Shown here piece after piece: positions 16,817 to 24,275 of a stretch of 31,137 nucleotides of DNA. The stretch is from an uncultured Collinsella sp. GTDB lineage: Bacteria; Actinomycetota; Coriobacteriia; Coriobacteriales; Coriobacteriaceae. Each line of letters begins with the position of its first letter. Position 1 is the stretch's first letter. Under the pieces are notes generated by a model. That model did no database searches, had not been told where the DNA came from, and was given only the letters and a program-made list of their open reading frames with translations. The translations under genes were made by a program, and so were the position numbers. The DNA lies in contig UQWV01000023.1 of the NCBI GenBank assembly GCA_900544845.1, positions 1 to 31,137 on the forward strand. Direction: 5' to 3'.

Positions 16817-17965
16817 CTAGTTGGAGCTGGGCAGCGTGGCCGGAGCCTCGGCGCCGAGCTTTTTGCCAAAGGCCTCGAGCAGGCGGCTCGCCACGAGCGT
16901 CAGGATCAGGTAGACCACGAGCGCCACGCAGTAGACCTCCATCTGGCGGTAGTACACGCCGGCGACGGTGGTGGTGGCGTACATGAGGTCGAACACGCCG
17001 ATGACCGAAAGCACTGACGAATCCTTGATGTTGATGATGAGCTCGTTGGTGAGCGCGGGGATCGCGTTTTTAATGCCCTGCGGGAACACGACCTTGCGCA
17101 TGGCCTGCCATTGCGACAGACCCAGCGAGCGCGCCGCCTCGGCCTGGCCGGGGTCGATGGACTCGATGCCGCCGCGCAGGACCTCCATCATATAGGCGGT
17201 GGAGTTGAGCGAAATGGTGACGAGACCCGCGGTAAAGGTGCTCCAGATCTGGTTGGCCTGCGCCGTCTCGAAGCCCATGCCGCGCAGAACGGTAAAGCCC
17301 GCGTAATAGATGAGCAGACCCTGGACCATCATGGGCGTGCCGCGCACGATGGTGGAGTAAACGGTCGCAAAGCCGCGGCCGATGCTCTTAAAGAAACGCG
17401 TGAGATCGTTGTCCACACGGTCGAACGTCTGGATGCGCAGGAACACGAAAAGCAGCGCCAGGAAAAAGGCGATGACGGTGCCGAAGGTGGCAAGCGCGAT
17501 GGTGATCTCGATGCCGCGAATAAAGAAGTCGCCGCTCTTATAGGTCATGTAGACCAGGCTCGGCAAAAAGTCGCTGGGATTGGAGTCCGAGACAATGCTC
17601 ACCTGTACCAGGTCGATAAACGACATGACGCAGCGGTCGATAAAGAAGATCGCTGCAATGGCGACGACGACATAGCTGCCCAGGCGCGCGCCGCGACGGA
17701 AACGCTCGGATGCGAATGGCGATTTTTCGCGATAGTCGTTCCAGTGCATGAGCTTGGTGACGAGCGCCGCCGCCGACACGACGAGCCAGGCCCAAAGGAT
17801 CGCCCAGAGGCAATCCTGGAAGATGCCGGTGGGTGCCAAAAAGCTCAGCGGGGTGGGGTTGCGCTGGCTAAACGCCAGACCGAGCGCCGCGATGACGCTC
17901 GTGCCCAGGTATACATAACGGTGGTCGGCCTTGATAAAGGAGGCCAGGCGATTGATAGTTTTCAT
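16817..17965 (-). CDS. Amino-acid ABC transporter, permease subunit
   Basis: A membrane permease of the HisM/GlnP family. The C-terminal 220 or so residues carry the usual five-helix core, with the RGTPMMVQGLLIYY stretch and the EAARSLGLSQWQAMRKVVFPQ coupling (EAA) loop that contacts the ATPase. At 382 residues it is longer than the usual 220-250 because the N-terminal 150 or so add about four hydrophobic segments (for example LAPTGIFQDCLWAILWAW). Such extended permeases are seen in some Gram-positives. A GGGAGG ribosome binding site overlaps the stop codon of the binding-protein gene, showing tight coupling. A single permease suggests a homodimer. Confidence 0.92.
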   Translation of the reverse strand: MKTINRLASFIKADHRYVYLGTSVIAALGLAFSQRNPTPLSFLAPTGIFQDCLWAILWAWLVVSAAALVTKLMHWNDYREKSPFASERFRRGARLGSYVVVAIAAIFFIDRCVMSFIDLVQVSIVSDSNPSDFLPSLVYMTYKSGDFFIRGIEITIALATFGTVIAFFLALLFVFLRIQTFDRVDNDLTRFFKSIGRGFATVYSTIVRGTPMMVQGLLIYYAGFTVLRGMGFETAQANQIWSTFTAGLVTISLNSTAYMMEVLRGGIESIDPGQAEAARSLGLSQWQAMRKVVFPQGIKNAIPALTNELIINIKDSSVLSVIGVFDLMYATTTVAGVYYRQMEVYCVALVVYLILTLVASRLLEAFGKKLGAEAPATLPSSN

Positions 17966-17974
17966 GCTGCCTCC

Positions 17975-18901
17975 CTATGCCGGCTGACGGTCGAGGCACG
18001 CGTCCCACATTTGGTCGCGCTCCTCCTGGCTGACGCCCTTGAGCGTCTTATCGATGAGTTTGAGCAGCTTGTCCGAGCCCTTGCGGCAGCCGACGTTTGC
18101 CGTGACCTCCTGCTTAAAGCCCTCGCCCTCGGCAAATTGAATCGGCACGATGCCCGGATTTTGGGCCATATAGCCCTTCTCGTTCTCGGTGTTGTAGGTC
18201 ACGGCGTCGCACGTGCCCTGCAGCAGGTTCGAGAACACCGTGGGGACCGAATCGACCGGATTCTTGTGGACGACGCCCGGGATCTCGTCGATGACGGTAT
18301 CGAGCATGGTGTCCTTTTGACCGAGCACCGTGGCGCCGCTGAAGTCGCTGAGCTTGGTCGCGTTTTGGTAGGGCGAACCCTCTTTTACGAACAGGCCAAA
18401 GTACCCGATAAAGTACGGGTCGGAAAAGCCGACGGACTCCTCGCGCTCGGGCGTGGCGCTCATGCCGGCGATGATGAGGTCGATCTGGCCGTTGTTGAGC
18501 GAATCGATGAGGCCCGAGAAGCTCTGCTTGACGGCAACGGGTTCGCCGCCGAGGGCCTTGCAAACGATCTTGGCGATCTGCACGTCGTAGCCATCGGCAT
18601 AGGCGCCCTGCACGTTATCGATGGGGATGGTGAACTCGCTGGCCTCGGAGACCTGCCAGTTGTACGGGGCGTAGGCCGCCTCCATGCCAATGCGGATCTT
18701 GTCCTTGCCGATCACGGAATCGGACAGGTCATCGCGACCGCTGCCCGTCGTTGGCTGGACCACTTCCAGCGTAGAGGGGCGCTGGCAGCCGGCGAGCGCG
18801 CCGGCGACGACGGTAGCGCTCGCGGCGAGAGCGCCACCCAGAAAGATGCGACGGCTGCACACCGGCTGTGAATGCGCGTCGCGCTGTAGTCGAGGTTGCA
18901 T
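17975..18901 (-). CDS. Amino-acid ABC transporter, substrate-binding lipoprotein (Tat-type signal)
   Basis: A family-3 solute-binding protein of about 308 residues that captures an amino acid outside the membrane. The N-terminus has SRRIFLGG (from residue 16), a twin-arginine pattern, then a hydrophobic stretch and the lipobox LAGC with Cys39 as lipid attachment site. Binding-fold landmarks include IRIGMEAAYAPYNW, YDVQIAKIVCKALG and DLIIAGMSATPEREESVGFSDPY. The start at 18901 has AGGAAGG about 7 bases upstream. It is first in a three-gene operon with the permease 9 bases on. The exact amino acid cannot be assigned. Confidence 0.92.
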   Translation of the reverse strand: MQPRLQRDAHSQPVCSRRIFLGGALAASATVVAGALAGCQRPSTLEVVQPTTGSGRDDLSDSVIGKDKIRIGMEAAYAPYNWQVSEASEFTIPIDNVQGAYADGYDVQIAKIVCKALGGEPVAVKQSFSGLIDSLNNGQIDLIIAGMSATPEREESVGFSDPYFIGYFGLFVKEGSPYQNATKLSDFSGATVLGQKDTMLDTVIDEIPGVVHKNPVDSVPTVFSNLLQGTCDAVTYNTENEKGYMAQNPGIVPIQFAEGEGFKQEVTANVGCRKGSDKLLKLIDKTLKGVSQEERDQMWDACLDRQPA

Positions 18902-19009
18902 CTGATGCCTTCCTGTTTTGCTTTGCTGACAACAGAACAGGATAGCGCAGCGGCGGAACCGATGGGGCGTACGCAAAAGTTTAACGAACGTCCCCAACGA
19001 CTACCTATC

Positions 19010-19042
19010 AAAAAGCCTCCCTGCTGGGGATGGCGGGGAGGC
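19010..19042 (-). terminator. Terminator after the aldose-epimerase-like gene
   Basis: On the minus strand GCCTCCC (19042-19036) pairs with GGGAGGC (19021-19015), followed by T5. It separates the epimerase gene from the ABC importer operon. Confidence 0.85.
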
Positions 19043-19054
19043 TAGCTGTCACAT

Positions 19055-19948
19055 CTAGAACAGGGTGACGCTAAAGGAACGGGTGTCGGTAGCGCCCGGC
19101 GCCAGCGTAATGGTGTTGACCTTGTGCTCAAAGACGTCGTCCTCGGTGTCCATGGTAGTGTGGCCGGTCCAAGGCTCGAGCGCCACAAACGGAGCGTCGT
19201 TGGCGGCAGACCACACGCCGATGTACTTAAAGCCCTCAAAGTCGATCTTGACGCCGTGGCCCGACTTGCGACCGCGCAGCGTGAGCGTGGAGCCCGGGGT
19301 ATCGGTGAACATGATGGCGTCGTTATCGAAGCTGCGGTGCGTGATGGGCAGCACGTCCGAGTTATCGGGAGCCTTGTAGCTGCCCTCGAACGTCATGAGG
19401 CCATCCGGCGTGATGATGGGAGCCTCGTTAGTCCATGCCTCGGTAAACGCCAGCTCGTAATCCTCGAATGCCTCGTCCTCGGCACCGGGAGCCGGTACGT
19501 TAAACGCGGGGTGGCCACCCACCGAGAACGGCAGGTCCACGTCGCCGGTGTTGGTGACGGCAAAGGTCTGCGTGAGCATGGCGTCGCCGGTGAGCGCATA
19601 GGTCATGTTGAGCTTAAAGTGGAAGGGGAAGGCCTTGAGCGACTCGGGAGTGTCGGTGATCTCATAGGTTACCGAGGAGCCGTCCTCGGAGACCTCGACT
19701 AACTTATGCTCGACAATGCGCGCGATGCCGTGGCGTGCCATCTCGCAGGTGCCGGCCGCAGACGTTGCCGTGTTGTTGCGCAGCGAGCCCACGATGGGGA
19801 ACAGAATGGGCGCGTGCTTGCCCCAAAAGGCGGGATCGCCCTGCCACAGATACTCGTTGCCGTTAAGGGCAAGGCTCGTGAGCTGGGCGCCCATAGAATC
19901 GATGGCGGCGGTGAGGCCGCCGCGCTTGATGGTGGTGACGGTGGACAT
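19055..19948 (-). CDS. Aldose 1-epimerase family protein
   Basis: A galactose-mutarotase-like fold protein of 297 residues, probably cytoplasmic. Typical pieces are LTSLALNGNEYLWQGDPAFWGKHAPILFPIVG near the start, the central SVGGHPAFN carrying the conserved His, and FVALEPWTGHTT near the end with the conserved acidic residue. It is closer to the LacX/YeaD-like branch than to classical GalM. The sugar or sugar phosphate is unknown. The start has GGAGGAAG 4-5 bases upstream. The stop codon is followed one base later by TGTGACA, a fragment of the dispersed repeat. The upstream gene is 77 bases away on the same strand, so co-transcription is possible. Confidence 0.87.
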   Translation of the reverse strand: MSTVTTIKRGGLTAAIDSMGAQLTSLALNGNEYLWQGDPAFWGKHAPILFPIVGSLRNNTATSAAGTCEMARHGIARIVEHKLVEVSEDGSSVTYEITDTPESLKAFPFHFKLNMTYALTGDAMLTQTFAVTNTGDVDLPFSVGGHPAFNVPAPGAEDEAFEDYELAFTEAWTNEAPIITPDGLMTFEGSYKAPDNSDVLPITHRSFDNDAIMFTDTPGSTLTLRGRKSGHGVKIDFEGFKYIGVWSAANDAPFVALEPWTGHTTMDTEDDVFEHKVNTITLAPGATDTRSFSVTLF

Positions 19949-20025
19949 GCTACTTCCTCCAAAAGTAAACAATAGTGTCGAGGGATATTGTCCCACTCTT
20001 GGCAGCGAGACGGGGCGGCAGGCGA

Positions 20026-20877
20026 TTATTGAGTGGCCACGTAAAGGTCAAACCCGCCCTGCGGCGTGCTGTCGACCGTGTCGGGCGCTTGCGAGTTAAA
20101 GCTCACGGGAACCATGCGTTTTGAGGCGCAGAAGCACGTGCCGTCGGTGGCAACGGGCGGCTCGTCGACCGTGAGCTCGTAGTCTCCGGGCTTGAGCTCG
20201 ATGCCTTCACCGTCAGAGTTGACATATTGATACTCGTCGACCGCCTGCCCCTTGAGCGTGCGGCCCACGATGTGGATGAGCATCTGGCTGTCGCCGCGGG
20301 CGGTATCCCATGTCGCACCGTCCTTAACCTCGACCGACACATGCACCGAGCGCGTGCGGCTGAGCGATTGCTCGACAGACATCTCGACCTTGGCGGCGTC
20401 TTCTCGCTGTTGTTCCACATGGCTCCAGACGCTGCCGATCGCCGAACAGGCGATGACGCCGGCCATGAAGGCGATGAGGATGGGGCCAAGTGGAGAACGA
20501 CGGCCCGCGTCTTCCTCGCGAGACAGATTGGGGCGATGCGTGGGGGCGGGCGCCTGGGCGCCCTGCGCGGGCACGTCGAGAATACTGAAAGACGCCGTGC
20601 TGTCGGGATCGATAGTGTGGCGCGGCTGCGGCGTCTTTGCCGGCGAAATCGACATGTCGGCCGGCTCGCCGAGCGTTGCCGTGGCGTCGGCCTTCGCCTC
20701 GTCGGCCTCGGCCTGGGCCCAGGCCTGTTCGAAGGTCAGGGGTTCGGCAGGGTCGGGGTCCGAATCGGAGACGGCGTCGGTATCGTCGCCCGACACGTCG
20801 CTCGGCAACGGCTCGTCCCACTCCTCGTCCGGAGCCTCACCCTCGCTATACCACCATTCAAAGTTATCGATATCCAT
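20026..20877 (-). CDS. Single-pass membrane protein of unknown function
   Basis: Not recognised. There are 283 residues in three parts. A very acidic, Asp/Glu/Pro/Ala-rich cytoplasmic-looking region (1-125) opens with DIDNFEWWYSEGEAPDEEWDE. One transmembrane helix follows at about 131-150 (GPILIAFMAGVIACSAIGSVW). The outer domain of about 130 residues contains CFCASKR and a DGEGIELKPGDYELTV stretch that looks like a small beta-sandwich. The order suggests a type II-like anchor with the C-terminus outside. AAGGGG precedes the start. Low-complexity acidic tails of this kind are common in actinobacterial envelope proteins, but no function is claimed. Confidence 0.75.
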   Translation of the reverse strand: MDIDNFEWWYSEGEAPDEEWDEPLPSDVSGDDTDAVSDSDPDPAEPLTFEQAWAQAEADEAKADATATLGEPADMSISPAKTPQPRHTIDPDSTASFSILDVPAQGAQAPAPTHRPNLSREEDAGRRSPLGPILIAFMAGVIACSAIGSVWSHVEQQREDAAKVEMSVEQSLSRTRSVHVSVEVKDGATWDTARGDSQMLIHIVGRTLKGQAVDEYQYVNSDGEGIELKPGDYELTVDEPPVATDGTCFCASKRMVPVSFNSQAPDTVDSTPQGGFDLYVATQ

Positions 20878-20962
20878 ACGGGGCGCCCCTTAGGCCTCGC
20901 AAGCAAACACTTGCTAGCCTTATACCCCCAGACAGTACGGAGGCTCGCCGGCGCAGACAGGA

Positions 20963-21027
20963 AAACCGTCCCAACATTCGACGGTTTTTCTCGTTTTTGA
21001 GATTTTCATCGAATGTTGGGACGGTTT
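20963..21027. repeat. AAACCGTCCCAACATTCGA inverted repeat, copy 1
   Basis: A perfect 19-bp stem (20963-20981 with 21009-21027) around a T-rich loop containing CTCG and GAGATTTTCA. Copy 2 at 25885-25949 has the same loop design. One base pair differs by a compensatory change (C-G here, A-T there), which keeps both stems perfect. Confidence 0.85.
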
Positions 21028-21048
21028 GGGCAGCAGCCACACCACGAA

Positions 21049-21077
21049 TGTGACGAAGGAGCAGTCCCCTTGTCACA
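21049..21077. repeat. TGTGAC...GTCACA hairpin one base from the MerR stop codon
   Basis: TGTGAC (21049) pairs with GTCACA (to 21077), with a further AAGG / CCTT pairing inside. It is the full form of the repeat whose halves follow the stop codons at 14524 and 19055. It may act as a 3'-end hairpin. Confidence 0.65.
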
Positions 21078-21078
21078 T

Positions 21079-21942
21079 CTAGAGGGCGACGGGGATTTGG
21101 ATGCAGCAGAAGTCCTCTTGGTGGGACTCGTCGTAGCTCGTGGTATCGAGGTAGCAAAAGTCGAAGGCGTTGCCGATGGGCTGGAGCGCGTGCTTGTCCA
21201 TGCAGGCAACGATGGCGCGGATGCCCTCGGGCTCGTACGGCATGCCCCAGCGGCTCATGCACAGGTATGTGCCCTCGGGCAGCACTTCGATGCCGATCTC
21301 TGCCAGCTCGGCAGCGTCGCTCGGCAGCAGCTCCTCGACACCGCGCGGTAGCACGGCAAAGGAGCCGGCGCCGGCGATGGGGTCGTCGGAATGCAGCGCC
21401 TCGCGACGCAGCATGGCGCCCCAGCCACGCATGGGGCGCGTGCCCGTCAACGCACGCATGCGCAAAATCGCCCGCATGAGCGTGGGATGAAGCATCGAGC
21501 GGCCACGCTCGATATCGCCCGGAAACTCCTCAAAGACCACGTAGCGACGCTCGAACTGCTTGAGCTCCGGCTTGCCCTCGCGCTCGCGCCAGTAAACCGC
21601 CTCGTCGTAAAAGCTCAGACGCTCCTGCACGCTCGCGCGCTCGGATTTGAGCCCGGCAATCTGCTCATCGAGCGCCTGCACCCGCGAGCGCAGGTGATCG
21701 GTCATCTCGCTAATGTCGAACGTCGAGGTCAGACGGTCGATCTCGTCGAGTTCGAGCCCCAGGTCGCGCAGCATGCAGATCAGACGCATGAGCGGGATCT
21801 GCGTGGGCGAATAGAAACGGTAGCCCTTTTCGTTCACCACGGCGGGCTTAAACAGACCGATCTTGTCGTAGTAAATGAGCGTTTGGCGCGAAACATTGAA
21901 CAAGCTCGCCATCTCGCTAATCGCATACATGCCCGTCTGCAT
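21079..21942 (-). CDS. MerR-family transcriptional regulator with GyrI-like effector domain
   Basis: A DNA-binding regulator of 287 residues. The N-terminal winged helix-turn-helix reads YAISEMASLFNVSRQTLIYYDKIGLFKP, then RFYSPTQIPLMRLICMLRDLGLELDEI. A dimerisation helix (about 80-125) follows, then a 150-residue C-terminal domain like the BmrR/GyrI ligand-binding fold, as expected for sensing a small organic compound. The start at 21942 has GGAGGATCT directly before it. It lies beyond the ubiX terminator on the same strand. I infer that it controls the neighbouring decarboxylation genes, whose upstream regions share a dyad placed as in MerR-type promoters; this is not shown directly. Confidence 0.88.
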   Translation of the reverse strand: MQTGMYAISEMASLFNVSRQTLIYYDKIGLFKPAVVNEKGYRFYSPTQIPLMRLICMLRDLGLELDEIDRLTSTFDISEMTDHLRSRVQALDEQIAGLKSERASVQERLSFYDEAVYWREREGKPELKQFERRYVVFEEFPGDIERGRSMLHPTLMRAILRMRALTGTRPMRGWGAMLRREALHSDDPIAGAGSFAVLPRGVEELLPSDAAELAEIGIEVLPEGTYLCMSRWGMPYEPEGIRAIVACMDKHALQPIGNAFDFCYLDTTSYDESHQEDFCCIQIPVAL

Positions 21943-21970
21943 AGATCCTCCCGACACATCCTTTGACGCG

Positions 21971-22001
21971 AAAAGCCCGCCGCCCACAGGGGCAGCGGGC
22001 T
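21971..22001 (-). terminator. Terminator of the transporter-ubiD-ubiX operon
   Basis: On the minus strand AGCCCGCTGCCC pairs with GGGCGGCGGGCT with one mismatch and a 4-base loop, followed by a short T-run. It lies about 33 bases past the ubiX stop and just upstream of the MerR gene start. Confidence 0.8.
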
Positions 22002-22033
22002 CAAACACTCCTCGTATCCTACCCTAAAGACGC

Positions 22034-22612
22034 CTATGACCAGCGCTTATAGTTTGCACATGACACGCCGACGGCCTCGAGCGCCTTGGCGGCGATGTGA
22101 TGCACCGCGTCATCGAGCGTGGCGGGGCCGTTGTAAAACGTGAGCATGGGCGGCATGAGCATGACGCCCGGTACGCGCGCCAGGCGCGCCATGTTGTCGA
22201 CATGAATGGCGCTGAAGGGCGTCTCGCGCACCATGAGCACCAGGCGGCGCTGCTCTTTCATCTGCACGTCGGCCGCACGCAGCAACAGATTGTCGCTGTA
22301 GCCGCTCGCGATGCCGGCGAGCGTCTTCATGGAGCAGGGCGCCACGATCATGCCGTCGACCGGATAGGTGCCGCTTGCGATGGCGGCGCCGATGTTCTTG
22401 TTGTCGTAGACCACATCGGCGTGCGCGACAAACTCGTCGAGCGTCATGCCGAGCTCCTGCTCGATGGTGATCTCTCCCCCGCGCGTGACGACAAGCGCCG
22501 ACTCGGCACCGGCCTGACGCAGGCATTTGAGGCACTCAAGGCCCAGCGCGGCACCGCTGGCGCCAGACACGCCAACGACAATGCGACGGGGACGGACAGA
22601 AGACTCAGGCAT
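22034..22612 (-). CDS. ubiX: UbiX-family flavin prenyltransferase
   Basis: Joins a dimethylallyl group to N5/C6 of reduced FMN to make prenyl-FMN, the cofactor of UbiD decarboxylases. The 192 residues match the family. Landmarks are the N-terminal FMN site RIVVGVSGASGAALG, VAPCSMKTLAGIASGYSDNLLLRAADV in the middle (with the conserved Ser-Met-Lys region), and the late RETPFSAIHVDNMARL and PPMLTFYN segments of the prenyl-phosphate site. AAGGAG precedes the start, and the gene lies 33 bases after ubiD on the same strand. UbiX enzymes mostly use dimethylallyl monophosphate, some the diphosphate, which matters for the IDI-like domain encoded nearby. Confidence 0.95.
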   Translation of the reverse strand: MPESSVRPRRIVVGVSGASGAALGLECLKCLRQAGAESALVVTRGGEITIEQELGMTLDEFVAHADVVYDNKNIGAAIASGTYPVDGMIVAPCSMKTLAGIASGYSDNLLLRAADVQMKEQRRLVLMVRETPFSAIHVDNMARLARVPGVMLMPPMLTFYNGPATLDDAVHHIAAKALEAVGVSCANYKRWS

Positions 22613-22645
22613 GACAACTCCTTAACTACTTGGTAGGGCTACTTA

Positions 22646-24133
22646 CTAGAAAGCAATCTCCTTGGCCCACTTGTCCTTGTCGATCTCCATGAACTGCGAG
22701 CGGATGAAGTTCTTCTTGAGGTCGAACGGGACCGTGCAGTCGAAGATGGCCTTGCAGGCGATGCCATGCTCGCGAATCGAAGGATCGAACGCGGGGTCGT
22801 TGGACGGGTCGAGCACGTGGCAGTGGCAGCCGGGGATGGTGATGAGGTCCACGTCGGCCTGGAAGCGCGTGGTCATGGCCCACATCACGTCGCTCATATC
22901 GAAGATGTCGACGTCCTCGTCAACAAGGATCACATGCTTGAGCTCGGAGAATGCCGAGAAGGCGAGCATGGCGGCGTTGCGCTGACGGCCCTCGTCATTT
23001 TTGTTCGACTTCTTGAACTGCATGATGGCAACGAACTTGCCGCCGCCGCAGGGGGCAGCGTGGACGTTGAGCAGGCGGCCCGGGATAGCGGTCTCGACCA
23101 TCTTGTAGATGGAAGCCTCGGTGGGGATACCGGCCATGGACACGTGCTCGTGCGAAGGGCCGATGCAGCTCTCCATAATGGGGTTGACACGCGTGGTGAC
23201 GGCGGTGATCTTGATCACCGGGCAGACCTTGGCGCCGCCGGTGTAGCCGGGGAACTCGGGCATGGCGTAGCCGTGGCCGTTGACGTCCTCGTTGATGGTC
23301 TCGTCGTGCATGAGGTAGCCCTCGAGCACGTACTCGGCATTGGCGATGCACTTCTGCGGAACGGTGACGCAGTCGGCAAGCTCGACAGCGTGGCCGCGCA
23401 GGGCGCCGGCAATTTGCAGCTCGTTGAAGCCGAGCGGTGTGGTGGGAGCCTCAAAACCGCAGCACATGTACACGGCGGGGTCCAAACCGATGGAGATGGA
23501 GATGGGCATGTCTTCGCCGCGCTGGCAGTACTCGTCAAAGAACGCGCCCAGGTGACGGCTGCCGGGGGTAATCCACATGGCAAGCTTATCCTTGTCGACG
23601 CAGGAGAAGCGGTGGATGGTCACGTCGGACTGGGAGCCGTCGGGGCTCGTGCCGTAGGCGAGGCCCATGGTGATGTAGGGGCCGCCGTCGACGGGCGTGT
23701 TGGTAGGAGCGGGAACGATCTTGCGCAGGTCAAAGCCCTCGTCGGTCGCCTTGTACACGACCTCCTGACAGTCGACGTGCGCACCCTCGGCGATCTGCTC
23801 GGGCGCGATCAGGTTCTCGAAGCGCTTGCCGATCTCGAGGCCCAGGTGCTCCTCGTCCAGGTCGAGCAGGGCGGCAACGCGCTTGCGGCTGGCAAGCATG
23901 CCGATGCAGACCTTGGCATCGTCAAAGCCCTTGACGTTGTTGAAGACCATCGCCGGACCCTCTTTGGTCGGGCGCATAACGGTACCGCCGGCGCCGACGT
24001 GACGGTAGACGCCCGAGACCTCGGCATCGGGATCGACCTGAGTGTCGGTCTCGAGCAGCTGGCCCGGCATCTCGCGCAAAAAGTCGAGCGCGGAGCGCAG
24101 GTCGTGGATCTGGGAAGCATCGGTAGTGGACAT
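22646..24133 (-). CDS. UbiD-family prenyl-FMN-dependent decarboxylase
   Basis: A cytoplasmic (de)carboxylase of 495 residues, expected to act on an aromatic or alpha,beta-unsaturated acid. Cofactor and metal region: DVTIHRFSCVDKDKLAMW followed by GSRHLG. Then come FNELQIAGALRG and the conserved NAEYVLEGYL motif bearing active-site glutamates. The C-terminal region has VILVDEDVDIFDMSDVMWAMTTRFQ, a UbiD hallmark. The start at 24133 has AAAGGAG about 7 bases upstream; a longer frame has none. Next to a UbiX gene and an acid transporter it is more likely catabolic (hydroxybenzoate-, gallate- or protocatechuate-type) than a ubiquinone or menaquinone enzyme. The substrate is not determinable here. 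Confidence 0.93.
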   Translation of the reverse strand: MSTTDASQIHDLRSALDFLREMPGQLLETDTQVDPDAEVSGVYRHVGAGGTVMRPTKEGPAMVFNNVKGFDDAKVCIGMLASRKRVAALLDLDEEHLGLEIGKRFENLIAPEQIAEGAHVDCQEVVYKATDEGFDLRKIVPAPTNTPVDGGPYITMGLAYGTSPDGSQSDVTIHRFSCVDKDKLAMWITPGSRHLGAFFDEYCQRGEDMPISISIGLDPAVYMCCGFEAPTTPLGFNELQIAGALRGHAVELADCVTVPQKCIANAEYVLEGYLMHDETINEDVNGHGYAMPEFPGYTGGAKVCPVIKITAVTTRVNPIMESCIGPSHEHVSMAGIPTEASIYKMVETAIPGRLLNVHAAPCGGGKFVAIMQFKKSNKNDEGRQRNAAMLAFSAFSELKHVILVDEDVDIFDMSDVMWAMTTRFQADVDLITIPGCHCHVLDPSNDPAFDPSIREHGIACKAIFDCTVPFDLKKNFIRSQFMEIDKDKWAKEIAF

Positions 24134-24155
24134 AGCATGCTCCTTTCGGGAGAGT

Positions 24156-24181
24156 GCCCGGCGGCGAGGATGCCGCCGGGC
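24156..24181. promoter_or_regulatory. Strong hairpin just upstream of the ubiD ribosome binding site
   Basis: A perfect 10-bp stem GCCCGGCGGC / GCCGCCGGGC with a 6-base loop, about 10 bases before the ubiD AAAGGAG and inside the operon. There is no T-run, so it is more likely an mRNA-stabilising or processing structure, or a partial barrier, than a terminator. Confidence 0.55.
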
Positions 24182-24275
24182 TTGGTAACGTAATGGGGCC
24201 GCAGCGCTCATAGATGGGGCGCTCGGGCACTCGCAGTTCAAGCACTCGGCTAATTACAGCCAAGCACTCGACTGC

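Noticed and set aside
22766..24193. 475-codon plus-strand frame over ubiD
   Set aside because: Antisense shadow of a clear UbiD gene. The composition is typical of reverse-strand translation.
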